A stretch of DNA of 64,000 bases from Bariatricus massiliensis (lineage in GTDB: Bacteria; Bacillota; Clostridia; Lachnospirales; Lachnospiraceae): positions 584,938 to 648,937 of the forward strand of contig NZ_LT574837.1 in NCBI RefSeq assembly GCF_900086725.1. Direction: 5' to 3'. The notes beneath the pieces were generated by a model. The model searched no databases, was not told the origin of the DNA, and was given only the letters and a program-made list of their open reading frames with translations. Positions within the stretch are counted from its first letter, which is position 1, and each line of letters starts with the position of its first letter. Shown piece after piece: positions 33,813-42,252 of this stretch. Made by a program: the position numbers and the translations under genes.

Positions 33813-34588
33813 GCCCCCTTTCCCTTGGCAGATTCATAAAACTTGATTACTTTATCCATGAAGAAGCCATAGATTCCCACCAGATATAAGAAATCAAAAA
33901 ATGGCCCAAAAGCAAAGAACATCAACGCCATATATATAATGGAAAATTCTTGAATGATATATAAAAATAAAATGTATCTGGCAAATCCAAATAAAAAGGA
34001 GTAGGCCAGCACGGAGAAAAAGGACAATATTTTCCACACTAAGGCTTTCGATCCTTGAATGGCAGTCACCAATCCCATCATCACTATAAAGGTAAGCCAT
34101 ATTCCAATCTGCTGTTTTATATATAAGTTAGAGTATTGAAACGCATTGTATGGAAAATAGTTTGCGGCAAAAATAAAATAAATACAGTTAATAATATGTA
34201 CCACAAGCATAATGGTCATATAAATGGACACAGGGCGTCCTTTCCTACTTCCGGTACAGCAGAAGAAGACCAGTAAGAGTACAATAATGAAATTTATAAC
34301 GCAAAATGCGGTGGATGGATATACGGTGGGCAGTTCTACAAACTCCATCTTCCCTAATATGGAAAAATTGTCTTTCCTTATGTACAACGGAATCCCGGGA
34401 TACAGCTTACCAAGAACATTGACCGCACATTTTGACATAAAATGTGTAATATGGTTCATATTGAAAATAAACAATATTAAAACAGGCAGCACCAGCAGGC
34501 AAAAATATAGGATACTCCCTGCTGTATTTATTTTTAGATGCCGATATGTTCTGGAATAGTAAATCACTTTTTTTTCTTTGTTTTCCAT
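33797..34588 (-). CDS. Seven-TM protein, first gene of the polymer operon
   Basis: A 263-residue protein with a short cytoplasmic start, one TM helix, an outer loop of ~55 residues (CAVNVLGKLYPGIPLYIRKD) and about six further TM helices rich in Phe, Tyr and Ile. No family recognised. GAGGAGG precedes the ATG and the promoter is 50 bases upstream. Tight coupling to the glycosyltransferase suggests that it is a partner in synthesis or export. Confidence 0.75.
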   Translation of the reverse strand: MENKEKKVIYYSRTYRHLKINTAGSILYFCLLVLPVLILFIFNMNHITHFMSKCAVNVLGKLYPGIPLYIRKDNFSILGKMEFVELPTVYPSTAFCVINFIIVLLLVFFCCTGSRKGRPVSIYMTIMLVVHIINCIYFIFAANYFPYNAFQYSNLYIKQQIGIWLTFIVMMGLVTAIQGSKALVWKILSFFSVLAYSFLFGFARYILFLYIIQEFSIIYMALMFFAFGPFFDFLYLVGIYGFFMDKVIKFYESAKGKGAWRWS

Positions 34589-34629
34589 ATCTATCCTCCT
34601 CTGCCTCGTTTTACATAGATTTTACATTC

Positions 34630-34658
34630 ACGATACTATACTTTTTTCATCAAGTCAA
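34630..34658 (-). promoter_or_regulatory. Promoter of the eleven-gene polymer operon
   Basis: On the minus strand TTGACT (34658-34653) and TATCGT (34635-34630) are 17 bases apart, about 40 bases before the ATG at 34588 and its GAGGAGG site. The hexamers fit a sigma-A type promoter with an imperfect -10. Confidence 0.65.
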
Positions 34659-34699
34659 CGACCGAATACCCTCAAATAAATACCGTTCAACCGATAAAA

Positions 34700-34730
34700 G
34701 GTGAATGACCATATCCAGCGGCCATTCACC
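34700..34730 (-). terminator. Hairpin terminator after the PTS EIIC gene
   Basis: GGTGAATGACC (34700-34710) pairs with GGCCATTCACC (34720-34730), nine-base loop. Leftward it ends in TTTT and follows the EIIC stop at 34747. Rightward it is followed by seven T as well, so it could act both ways and insulates the polymer operon promoter. Confidence 0.8.
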
Positions 34731-34746
34731 TTTTTTTCTCAATCCC

Positions 34747-35835
34747 TTATTTATCCGTCTTTTTAATCTTTGTAAGCGTGACCAGTATAAAACTTACCAC
34801 AAAGGCAATTCCCCCGGCGGCTGCCGCCTTCCACAGATTATCCGGTTCCTCCTTGCTGCTGAACATCAATATGGAGCTGATAGCCGGAAAGGAATATATA
34901 TAACAATGTATCCCAACAATCCCTTGAAAAACTCCCGCTATGGCCGACGACGCCATCACACAGAACAATGTCTTTTTCTCTTTCATACAAACACCGAACA
35001 AGGAAGGCTCCGACACCCCCGCCAGCAGGACAGTCAGCCCGGCGCTTGCGGCCTGCATCCGGTATTCAGAATCTCTTGTAAATAGGGCAGTCGCTATATC
35101 TGCGCCTCCAAGCGCCATGCCTACCAGAAAGAATGAAACCATGATTCCAGTGTCTATCCCTTCCGCACCCAGCCGGGTAATGGCAATCATAACAAAGACC
35201 CAATGCATGCCTGCCGGAATTAGAAGCGGCATGATGCCGGCAAGCAGCATCCATGCCAGAACCCCAGCCCGTACGGAAAGAAAATCCAAAATCCACGCCA
35301 GCCCCTGACTGATCAGCGTTCCCAGCGGCCCAATCACCAAGATCCCAAGCAGTACTGCCGAAAGAAAAATACAAAGCGGATAGACAGTCCCTCTCAGTAT
35401 GGGGGGAAATATCCTTTCCATATGGGGCTCTATTTTCGCCAGAAACCACACAAGCAGTATCACCGGAAGCACACTGTATGTATAGGTCGTCTTAACTACC
35501 GGAATGGCCAGAAATGAAAGACTTCCCGCGCCTTCCATCATATTGGCAAGACCGGGCATAACAAGCGCACAGGCCGCGCCCACCGAGTAAAACAGGTTTG
35601 CCCCAAAATGCTGTGCCGCGGTAATACCCGCCAGTACCGGAAGGAAATAAAAGGGCGTATCACCCAGAATACTCAGGATAGCTCCCGTATTGCCTCCCGC
35701 CAGATTGGCCGCATCCAGCAGCAGCCAGATTAATTTTATCAGGCTGCCCGCAGTAATCATCGGAATCAACGGCAGCATACACGCAGACAGGTGATTCATT
35801 CCCGTCGAGAACAAAGACGAAATTTTTCGTATCAT
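34747..35835 (-). CDS. Orphan PTS EIIC permease, glucose/beta-glucoside type
   Basis: A 362-residue membrane protein with about ten TM helices. It follows the EIIC fold of the glucose superfamily: MLPLIPMITAGSLIKL near the start, LLIPAGMHWVFV in the middle (the Gly/Ala-x-His-Trp region) and LLAGVSEPSLFGVCMKEKK near the end, the sugar-site Glu loop. No EIIA or EIIB domain is fused, and none lies nearby, so phosphorylation must depend on components elsewhere or be absent. It is coupled by ATGA to the symporter upstream. A hairpin terminator follows. Confidence 0.88.
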   Translation of the reverse strand: MIRKISSLFSTGMNHLSACMLPLIPMITAGSLIKLIWLLLDAANLAGGNTGAILSILGDTPFYFLPVLAGITAAQHFGANLFYSVGAACALVMPGLANMMEGAGSLSFLAIPVVKTTYTYSVLPVILLVWFLAKIEPHMERIFPPILRGTVYPLCIFLSAVLLGILVIGPLGTLISQGLAWILDFLSVRAGVLAWMLLAGIMPLLIPAGMHWVFVMIAITRLGAEGIDTGIMVSFFLVGMALGGADIATALFTRDSEYRMQAASAGLTVLLAGVSEPSLFGVCMKEKKTLFCVMASSAIAGVFQGIVGIHCYIYSFPAISSILMFSSKEEPDNLWKAAAAGGIAFVVSFILVTLTKIKKTDK

Positions 35836-37058
35836 AATGTGTCTACCTCTACTTGATTATGGAGAACTGCACAGCACGCCAGATCGCCAATGACATTAAC
35901 GCAGGTCGCCCCCATATCGCAGAGCGTATTGATACTGATGTAGACTCCCATGACACCGGCCGGAAGCCCTGCCATCGTTGAAAGAGCCGCAAAGGAAGCA
36001 ATGGCGCCCCCCGGTATGCCCGGCGTACCTACGGACAGGAGCACATTGGAGAGTAGAATCACAATCATGAGTGAAATACTGACATGTACACCACATGCGT
36101 TGGCAAAAAACATAATCATAAACGACATGAGTATGGATACTGCATCCATATTCACCGTTGCCCCCAGTGGGATTACAATACTTGTTATTTTATTGGATAC
36201 TCCCAGCTTTTCTTCCATACAGTTCTTACTGATTGGAATGGTGGCTGAGCTGGAGCAGGTCCCAAACGCATTCAACGCGGCCGGAAGGATTGCTTTAAAG
36301 AATTCTTTCACGCTCATCTTTCCAAATGCTTTGACTGAAAATCCATATATTATAAATGCAAACGCAAAAAAGGCAATATACAATGCACTTAACGCGGCCG
36401 CCAAAGATACAATCGTGCCGATACCGTTGGATTCCACGACCGGGACAATGGTACAGAATACACCGATCGGTGTAAACTTCATAACTACACCGATAATACT
36501 GAGACAGATTTCATTTCCGGATTCAATCACCTTATAGACCGGCTCCGCCTTTTTCCCCACCGCCATAATTGTAAATCCGATAATCACGGCAAACACCAAT
36601 ACCTGAAGCATGTTGCCTTCCACAAAAGATTTGATCGGATTTGACGGAATCAACGTCTTTACCGTATCCAGAAGACTGGTAAACTGGGTGGCCTCCACCT
36701 CAGCCTCAGCCATCTCAATCTGCACGTTCTTCCCAAGTCCGATGAGTCTGGGAACAATCAGCCCTATCAGGCTGGCACATCCTGTGGTAATCAAAAAATA
36801 CAGCATTGCCCCGCCTGTAATCTTGCCCGTCGTCCTCATGTTTCCTATACTGGATATTCCCACGATAATCGAACAGAATACCAGCGGAAAAATCATCATG
36901 TTCAAGGCACTCATATAAATACCGCCCACCAAAGACGTAACAGTCAGTACCGGCGCAAAACGCCCGGCAAAAAACAGCCCCGTCAGAACTCCCAGTATCA
37001 AACCGATAAAGATACAAGTCGTCACATGATTTTTGTACCACTCCACTATTTTTTTCAT
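35832..37058 (-). CDS. Sodium/dicarboxylate (or amino-acid) symporter, DAACS family
   Basis: ATG at 37058, preceded by GGGGTGA, gives 408 residues; a GTG nine bases earlier is less likely. Eight TM helices and two re-entrant loops in the GltPh pattern: serine-rich loop TCSSSATIPIS, the NMDA sodium motif within GATVNMDAVS, and TPGIPGGAIASFAALS. The NMDG of most members is NMDA here. Substrate could be Ser/Thr, Glu/Asp or C4 acids; the final substrate-determining Arg/Gln region (CVNVIGDLACC) leans toward a neutral or small amino acid, not certain. Operon with the EIIC gene. Confidence 0.9.
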   Translation of the reverse strand: MKKIVEWYKNHVTTCIFIGLILGVLTGLFFAGRFAPVLTVTSLVGGIYMSALNMMIFPLVFCSIIVGISSIGNMRTTGKITGGAMLYFLITTGCASLIGLIVPRLIGLGKNVQIEMAEAEVEATQFTSLLDTVKTLIPSNPIKSFVEGNMLQVLVFAVIIGFTIMAVGKKAEPVYKVIESGNEICLSIIGVVMKFTPIGVFCTIVPVVESNGIGTIVSLAAALSALYIAFFAFAFIIYGFSVKAFGKMSVKEFFKAILPAALNAFGTCSSSATIPISKNCMEEKLGVSNKITSIVIPLGATVNMDAVSILMSFMIMFFANACGVHVSISLMIVILLSNVLLSVGTPGIPGGAIASFAALSTMAGLPAGVMGVYISINTLCDMGATCVNVIGDLACCAVLHNQVEVDTL

Positions 37059-37132
37059 ATGTATCACCCCATAAAGTAATTTTCAGAGACTCGCAGATTT
37101 CCCCATCCGCTTTGCCACTCTAATCTTTTAAT

Positions 37133-37162
37133 ACAATATCACGTTTTCTGCGGTTTCTGCAA
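37133..37162 (-). promoter_or_regulatory. Possible promoter of the symporter operon
   Basis: On the minus strand TTGCAG (37162-37157) and TATTGT (37138-37133) are 18 bases apart, about 75 bases before the symporter ATG. The region also overlaps the 5' edge of the opposite-strand remnant. Moderate match only. Confidence 0.4.
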
Positions 37163-37165
37163 GGG

Positions 37166-37600
37166 TTTGTCTTCATTTCCCTTGACAATTTCAGAGAAAT
37201 CAAACACAATAAAAATATAACCAACAAATTAGATGCATGGCTTACCTTCCTGTGCGAAGATGAGCCTGAAGAAATCATTCGATTGATTCAAGCCTATCCG
37301 GAATTTAAGGTCATGTATGAAGAAGCGTATAATATATGTCTGAATGTAGAGGATGTGATGTGTATGTTTTCAAAAGAATTGCAGGAGCTTGACCGAAATA
37401 CAGTGCAATATATGATTGAAGAACAACAGGAGTTGCTTAACGAGCAGCAAGAACAGCTTCATGAGCAACGTGAGCAGCTTTGTGAACAACAGATAAAGCT
37501 TCATGAGCAGCGTGCAGTGCTCAATGAACAGCAGACAGTAATCAACACTCTAAAAGCAGAAATTCAAGCGTTGAAAACCCAGCTAGATAAACGAAGCTAA
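37166..37600 (+). pseudogene. 3' remnant of Rpn/PD-(D/E)XK transposase-like nuclease
   Basis: From 37166 the plus strand reads without a start codon through FVFISLDNFREIKHN, KLDAWLTFLCEDEPEEII, then QAYPEFKVMYEEAYNICLN and MFSKELQELDRNTVQYMIEE, the typical C-terminal half of Rpn-like PDDEXK_2 proteins abundant in Lachnospiraceae. A stop precedes it at 37121 and the nuclease core is gone. The ATG at 37283 would give only 105 residues, mostly coiled coil. It is a decayed copy squeezed between two opposite-strand operons. Its own terminator is kept. Confidence 0.8.
37442..37546 (+). repeat. Five tandem 21-base coding units (heptad repeats)
   Basis: Five consecutive 21-base units encode EQQEQLH, EQREQLC, EQQIKLH, EQRAVLN and EQQTVIN, an exact coiled-coil heptad period at the tail of the Rpn-like remnant. 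Tandem units of this kind vary in number between family members. Confidence 0.8.
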
Positions 37601-37604
37601 TAGC

Positions 37605-37667
37605 AGCTCCGGCATTGACTGCATCGGACACTACTTCCGTTGCAGAAAATGCCGGAGCTCTTTTTTT
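37605..37667 (+). terminator. Rho-independent terminator after the Rpn-like remnant
   Basis: AGCTCCGGCATT (37605-37616) pairs perfectly with AATGCCGGAGCT (37648-37659), followed by C and seven T. The loop holds a second small stem (CTGCA...TGCAG). It reads rightward and belongs to the remnant. Confidence 0.9.
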
Positions 37668-37695
37668 AGAGTCTCTGGCCCTTACTATACTCATC

Positions 37696-39378
37696 CTAAG
37701 ATACTCTGCCGTTTTCCATCTCAACCACCATATCTGCCACATTCATGGTCGACTTCCTATGAGAGACCAGTATGATTGTCTTTTTCTCACAGGCATCCTT
37801 CAATGATTTTAAGATTATCCCTTCGTTCAGAGAATCTAGATTACTGGTGGGTTCGTCCAATAGGAGGAATGGCGCGTCGTGGAGAAAGGCCCTTGCGATA
37901 CCAATACGCTGGCGCTCTCCCCCTGATAGGGTATCTCCAAGCTCGCCGACCTGAGTCTCATACCCTTTCGGCAGTGACAGGATAAACTCATGAATAGAAG
38001 CCTTTTTCGCCGCCTCCACAATCTCTTCTCTGGCCGCGCCATCCTTTCCGACAGCGATGTTATTTGCAATGGAGTCATGAAACAGATGTGTCTCTTGTGT
38101 AACATAGCTTTCTGTATCCCGCAGCCTTTTCGTCGGAATCTGCTTTATCTTATCGCCGGACACAGTAATTTTCCCCTTATCTACGTCCCAGAAACGCATC
38201 AACAGCTTCAATAAAGTAGATTTTCCAGAACCGCTTACTCCGTGAATTCCCATGATTTTTCCCGGCTCAGCAACAATAGAGTAGTCATCCAATATGATTT
38301 CATCTTCATATGAAAAAGTCACATGCTCTGTCTTTGCACCGGTAAAATGTTCCATTCCATCGTATTTGCTTGTACCGTCATCTGCTATTTCGTTTACCTG
38401 CGGCTTCTCTTCCAAAATGGACAGTACACGTTCGCCGCTGGCAAGTGTCTGATTAAGATTGTTAGAGAGACTGGACAATGCCGCCACCGGACCAAAGGAA
38501 CCCATCATAGCGACCGTGCAGATTAATACACCATCAGGACCTATCTTCCCTCCCCTATAGAGAAAAAGTGTCAGAAACAACATGCCGAAGGAGCAAATCA
38601 ATACTGCCATATTGGTAACTGCGCGCTGTACGCCTTCCAGCCTGTTCAGCTCCTTCTGTATCCCTCCCAATTCTTTGGAATGCTCTTCCATCTGTTTCTT
38701 CCGCTCCTCTCCCTGACCGTACTGTATAGTCTCGTCAAGCCCCCGCAGAGAATCAAGTACAAAGCTGTTCAGTTCCCCGAACGATGTCCGGAATTCCATT
38801 CCTTTCACACCCCCGTGCCGGCCGTTCCATAGCGGTATTAATACTCCTACTATAGTATACGCCGCAAGGGCAAAGATGGCTGCCAGTATACTATACTGTC
38901 CAATAAAGGCCGCCATGAACAAAGAAGTAAGCAACGCGATTGCTATCGGCGATATGGTATGGGCATAAAATACTTCCAAAAGTTCTATATCTGTTGTCAG
39001 AATAGAGATTAGATTCCCCCTGTCCCTGCCTTCCAGCTTTGCCGGACATAATCCACGCAGGGCTTTGAATACCTTATGCCTGATAATAGCCAAAAGCTTA
39101 AAAGCAATATAGTGATTACAATACTGTTCCGCATAGTGGAGCACTCCCCGCATCACCGCCAGTACCCCCAGCAGAATATATAGATTACGGAGCGGCAAGC
39201 CAGAAGCCAGTCCATTGACCAGCACCGCTCCCGCCAGTATGGTAAGAAAGATTGCGCACAAATAGCCGGCCGTTCCCAGCAGCACAGCGGCAAGCATAAT
39301 ATGTAAAAGCGGTGCCACAAGCCCTATCATCTGCCCCATAATACCGATTCCACTTCGTCTTCCTGTTTGTTTTCTCAT
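37696..39378 (-). CDS. ABC exporter half-transporter, CydC-like
   Basis: A 560-residue protein with six TM helices (residues ~10-310) fused to an ATPase domain: Walker A GVSGSGKST, Q-loop, signature LSGGERQR, Walker B FLLLDEPTS, H-loop LVSHR. The ATG overlaps the stop of the companion half (ATGA at 39375), so the two form a heterodimer. Sequence style is that of CydDC/thiol-reductant and related exporters in Firmicutes. No cytochrome bd genes lie near, so cysteine/glutathione export for CydAB is not supported; heme, peptide or drug export are alternatives. Confidence 0.88.
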   Translation of the reverse strand: MRKQTGRRSGIGIMGQMIGLVAPLLHIMLAAVLLGTAGYLCAIFLTILAGAVLVNGLASGLPLRNLYILLGVLAVMRGVLHYAEQYCNHYIAFKLLAIIRHKVFKALRGLCPAKLEGRDRGNLISILTTDIELLEVFYAHTISPIAIALLTSLFMAAFIGQYSILAAIFALAAYTIVGVLIPLWNGRHGGVKGMEFRTSFGELNSFVLDSLRGLDETIQYGQGEERKKQMEEHSKELGGIQKELNRLEGVQRAVTNMAVLICSFGMLFLTLFLYRGGKIGPDGVLICTVAMMGSFGPVAALSSLSNNLNQTLASGERVLSILEEKPQVNEIADDGTSKYDGMEHFTGAKTEHVTFSYEDEIILDDYSIVAEPGKIMGIHGVSGSGKSTLLKLLMRFWDVDKGKITVSGDKIKQIPTKRLRDTESYVTQETHLFHDSIANNIAVGKDGAAREEIVEAAKKASIHEFILSLPKGYETQVGELGDTLSGGERQRIGIARAFLHDAPFLLLDEPTSNLDSLNEGIILKSLKDACEKKTIILVSHRKSTMNVADMVVEMENGRVS

Positions 39379-41132
39379 GCTCCCGCCACCTTTCTATATG
39401 AATCTGTCTCGGCCGCATACGTCTCCAATAACCTTTGCTTATCGTAAAGTTCCGCGTATCTGCCTTTCCCTTTTATCAATGTCTCATGGGGTCCCCATTC
39501 TTCGATTCTACCGTCTCTCAGCAAATAAATGCAATCCGACGGCACCACATTGCACAGCCTATGCGAAATCAGAAGAACGGTACGGCTTCTTGCGAGTTCG
39601 TGTATGACTCCCATAATCAATTCTTCACTCTCTGCGTCGATATTGGACGTAGCTTCGTCGAATATATAGACTGGCGTGTCATGAAGGAGCGCCCGGGCAA
39701 GTGCCAATCTCTGGCACTGCCCGCCGGAAAGATTGCTTCCCCGCTCTTGAAGCATTGTAGACAATCCCTCCTGTGTATTAAGAAAGCCCAGCAGATTTAC
39801 CTTCGCAAGCACTTCCTCCATCTCCTCTCTGGCTGCGCAAGGTCTGGCTATCCTAAGATTGTCTTCCACCGTTCCTTTAAACAGATAACTGTTATGTCGA
39901 ACCAAGGTTACGTGGCTCATTAGTTCCTCCTCCCTGATGTCAGAGAGTTCTTTGCCGCCAATTCGAATCTGCCCCGAATACCCTCTGTTTTTCCCGGCAA
40001 GCAGACCGGCAATCGTGCTCTTTCCACATCCGGACTCGCCCACCAGTGATACAAACGCACCGGCCGGAAGCTGTAGATTGATTCCTGTTAAAATTTCCCG
40101 GCCCTCCTCGTAGGAAAAATGAACATTTGTAAAGTTGATATCCAAATGTCCTCCCTTCAAGCTCTCTGTCCCTGCCTTTGGCTCCTCCGTGTCCAACAGT
40201 CGGAATATCTTATCACTTGCCGCCATACCGTTCATGGCTATATGAAAAAAGGAACCCAGAAGCCGCAGGGGTATAAAAAACTCCGAGGCTAAAAGAATTA
40301 TGATAAGAGTCTCTGCAAACCCCAGCCTTCCGTTGAGGAATTCTGTCAACGCAACAATCATGCCTACCGCAGCGCCCCCGTAGGCCACAATATCCATGAC
40401 GCTGGTAGAATTGAGCTGCATAGTCAACACCTTCATAGTAATTTTCCGGAACTTTTGAGCCTCCTCGTCCATTTCTTCTGCTTTCTTTTTATCGGTTTGA
40501 TAGATTTTCAGTGTCGTAAGCCCCTGTAGGTTCTCCAAAAAACTATCTCCAAGCCCCGTATAAATCCCCCAGTACTTATCAAGCAGCTTCTTGGCAAATT
40601 TCTGCACTGCCACGATGGACGCCGGAATTAGAGGGACGCACACTAGCAGCACGGCACTTGCTTTTAAACTGACAGGCCCCAGCACTCCAAATAATGTCAA
40701 TGGGGCCAGTATACTATAGAAAAGCTGTGGCAAGTATTTTCCAAAGTAAATTTCCAGCTGTTCTACCCCCTCACTGCTGAGCTGCACAGCTTCGGAGGTA
40801 GATGTATGCTCCCTGTAAGACGCCCCCATCCGGAGAAGCTTATCATAGATTTTTCCCCTGAGAATTTGTTTTACGTCCACACTTGCCGCATAAGATGCCC
40901 CCGCCGCCATCCTGTCGCACAAAAACCGCAGGCAGACTGTCAGAGCCAGTACAGCTACTATTCTTAGCATATCAGAACGGCCTGCGGAACCGAGAAAGAT
41001 TCCTTCCAAAAAACGCGCGATGGAGAATACCGCGGCAATCTGTGCTAGCAGGGCAATCCACTGCCATAACACGTTATATACAATATATTTTTTTGCGTGT
41101 GACAAAAGTCTCACCAATCTCATTTTAATCAT
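39375..41132 (-). CDS. ABC exporter half-transporter, CydD-like
   Basis: ATG at 41132 overlaps the YbaN stop (ATGA) with GGGGGAG upstream, giving 585 residues; the longer frame to 41222 runs through the upstream gene. Six TM helices, then ATPase domain with Walker A GESGCGKST, signature LSGGQCQR, Walker B VYIFDEATS and H-loop LISHR. Both halves of the pair keep a full consensus, so both nucleotide sites may be active. Part of the YbaN-ABC-ABC operon behind the GTTAG palindrome. Confidence 0.88.
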   Translation of the reverse strand: MIKMRLVRLLSHAKKYIVYNVLWQWIALLAQIAAVFSIARFLEGIFLGSAGRSDMLRIVAVLALTVCLRFLCDRMAAGASYAASVDVKQILRGKIYDKLLRMGASYREHTSTSEAVQLSSEGVEQLEIYFGKYLPQLFYSILAPLTLFGVLGPVSLKASAVLLVCVPLIPASIVAVQKFAKKLLDKYWGIYTGLGDSFLENLQGLTTLKIYQTDKKKAEEMDEEAQKFRKITMKVLTMQLNSTSVMDIVAYGGAAVGMIVALTEFLNGRLGFAETLIIILLASEFFIPLRLLGSFFHIAMNGMAASDKIFRLLDTEEPKAGTESLKGGHLDINFTNVHFSYEEGREILTGINLQLPAGAFVSLVGESGCGKSTIAGLLAGKNRGYSGQIRIGGKELSDIREEELMSHVTLVRHNSYLFKGTVEDNLRIARPCAAREEMEEVLAKVNLLGFLNTQEGLSTMLQERGSNLSGGQCQRLALARALLHDTPVYIFDEATSNIDAESEELIMGVIHELARSRTVLLISHRLCNVVPSDCIYLLRDGRIEEWGPHETLIKGKGRYAELYDKQRLLETYAAETDSYRKVAGA

Positions 41133-41548
41133 GCGTTCTGTTGCTCCCCCTTTTTTTCTGGAACACAGCCTGCTTTCTGTGTCTTGATGCCAAAGATAAA
41201 ATATAGTATATGAAATACCCATACGAATACCAAAACTACTCTTGCCGCAGGCACACGGCTCATCATTATAAACCCAAATGCCATGACTAGAGTAACTGTC
41301 AGCATAATGCGGCTTTTGGTTCTCATCGTCATGGAACGGCTGACTACATACGTCTCCAAATTATTTTTATACAGCTTCGTACTGATGAACCACCTATGCC
41401 ACCGCTCAGAACTCTTGGCAAAACAGAACAATGTCAACATCAGAAATGGAAATGTAGGAAGAAAGGGAAGAACGGCTCCCACAGCTCCTACCCCTAAACT
41501 GACAACCCCTAAGCTTATCCACAATATCTTTACTATTTCTTTTTTCAT
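41129..41548 (-). CDS. YbaN-family (DUF454) membrane protein
   Basis: A 139-residue protein with an N-terminal pair of TM helices and two more at the end. The DUF454 hallmark is present: GAVLPFLPTFPFLMLTLFCFAKSSERWHRWF, cited here as spanning residues 23-53. Function is unsettled. In Firmicutes it is often found beside ABC exporter pairs and metal- or heme-linked regulators. GGAGGAACG precedes the ATG. First gene of a three-gene operon. Confidence 0.9.
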   Translation of the reverse strand: MKKEIVKILWISLGVVSLGVGAVGAVLPFLPTFPFLMLTLFCFAKSSERWHRWFISTKLYKNNLETYVVSRSMTMRTKSRIMLTVTLVMAFGFIMMSRVPAARVVLVFVWVFHILYFIFGIKTQKAGCVPEKKGEQQNA

Positions 41549-41563
41549 ACGTTCCTCCTTTTG

Positions 41564-41579
41564 GTTAGTTTAATCTAAC
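41564..41579 (-). promoter_or_regulatory. Palindromic operator GTTAG-N6-CTAAC
   Basis: A 16-base inverted repeat, GTTAGTTTAATCTAAC, lies between the predicted -10 and the ribosome site of the YbaN operon. The TTAG/CTAA half-sites resemble boxes of DtxR/MntR-type metal regulators, though they are not a full match. No regulator gene is adjacent. Confidence 0.55.
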
Positions 41580-41584
41580 TCATT

Positions 41585-41613
41585 ATCATACTGTATATCT
41601 CATTTTTTTCCAA
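41585..41613 (-). promoter_or_regulatory. Promoter of the YbaN-ABC operon
   Basis: On the minus strand TTGGAA (41613-41608) and TATGAT (41590-41585), 17 bases apart. The expected start site falls right at the GTTAG palindrome, which would suit repression. Confidence 0.55.
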
Positions 41614-41618
41614 TCAAA

Positions 41619-41653
41619 AAACAGTTAATGAATAATTTTCTCATTAACTGTTT
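41619..41653 (-). terminator. Terminator of the MATE/cytidylate-kinase-like pair
   Basis: AAACAGTTAATGA (41619-41631) pairs with TCATTAACTGTTT (41641-41653), nine-base loop. Leftward the stem ends in six T. It directly follows the stop at 41659. Confidence 0.85.
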
Positions 41654-41658
41654 TCACT

Positions 41659-42252
41659 CTACGACCTTTTTGCAGCTCCTGTAATAATCTCCACACATTT
41701 CTCGATTCCCAACACGCCGCTGTCCATAGCCAGATGATAATTCTGTACAGCTCCCCAATCTCTGTCCGTGTAAAAACGATAATAAGTACTGCGCCGTTTG
41801 TCTTTGTCCTTCAGCCGCTTTTCCGGAGTCTGGCTGGTCTCCCCATAACGCTTTACGATTCGTTCTGCCCGTTTTTGTATATCAGCGTGCACAAACACCG
41901 TCAGGCAGTCCGCCACATCTTTTAGCAAATAGTCTGCACACCGCCCTACAATCACGCAAGATTCTTTTTGAGCCAGTTCAAGAATAATATCTCTTTGTAC
42001 AATCCACAGATAATCTTGATTGGATGTACCGTTAAAAGTTCTGTCGGAAAAGGCGCTGGCGAACCAGCCGCCCTTGGCCGAATATTCTCCCTTCTCAGCA
42101 ATATACTCTTTTGCAAACCCACTTTTCTCCGCTATCTTGTCGATTAATTCCGAGTCGTAACAAGGAATACCTAATCTTTCCGCTGTCTGTCTCCCGATAG
42201 TCCGGCCTCCGCTTCCAAACTCTCTGCTGATTGTAATCACCCTGTTTTTCAT
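41659..42252 (-). CDS. Cytidylate kinase-like family protein
   Basis: ATG at 42252 overlaps the MATE stop (ATGA), giving 197 residues. P-loop type: [23 protein letters not shown] at the N-terminus replaces the usual GxxGxGK, as in the AAA_26/cytidylate kinase-like family. [10 protein letters not shown], a lid-like [16 protein letters not shown] and [11 protein letters not shown] follow. The substrate of this family is unknown; it is not the housekeeping Cmk. Association with a MATE transporter recurs in Lachnospiraceae by my recollection, which I cannot verify here. Confidence 0.88.
   Translation of the reverse strand: MKNRVITISREFGSGGRTIGRQTAERLGIPCYDSELIDKIAEKSGFAKEYIAEKGEYSAKGGWFASAFSDRTFNGTSNQDYLWIVQRDIILELAQKESCVIVGRCADYLLKDVADCLTVFVHADIQKRAERIVKRYGETSQTPEKRLKDKDKRRSTYYRFYTDRDWGAVQNYHLAMDSGVLGIEKCVEIITGAAKRS

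Noticed and set aside
22369..34588. Standard PNAG (ica/pga) or Pel operon
   Set aside because: The GT2 would fit, but there is no PgaB/IcaB deacetylase, no PelF/PelG or PelD-like gene, and the VTC/CotH genes do not belong to those systems.
35950..36537. 195-residue plus-strand frame
   Set aside because: It is a shadow opposite the well-conserved symporter and has no family features or ribosome site.
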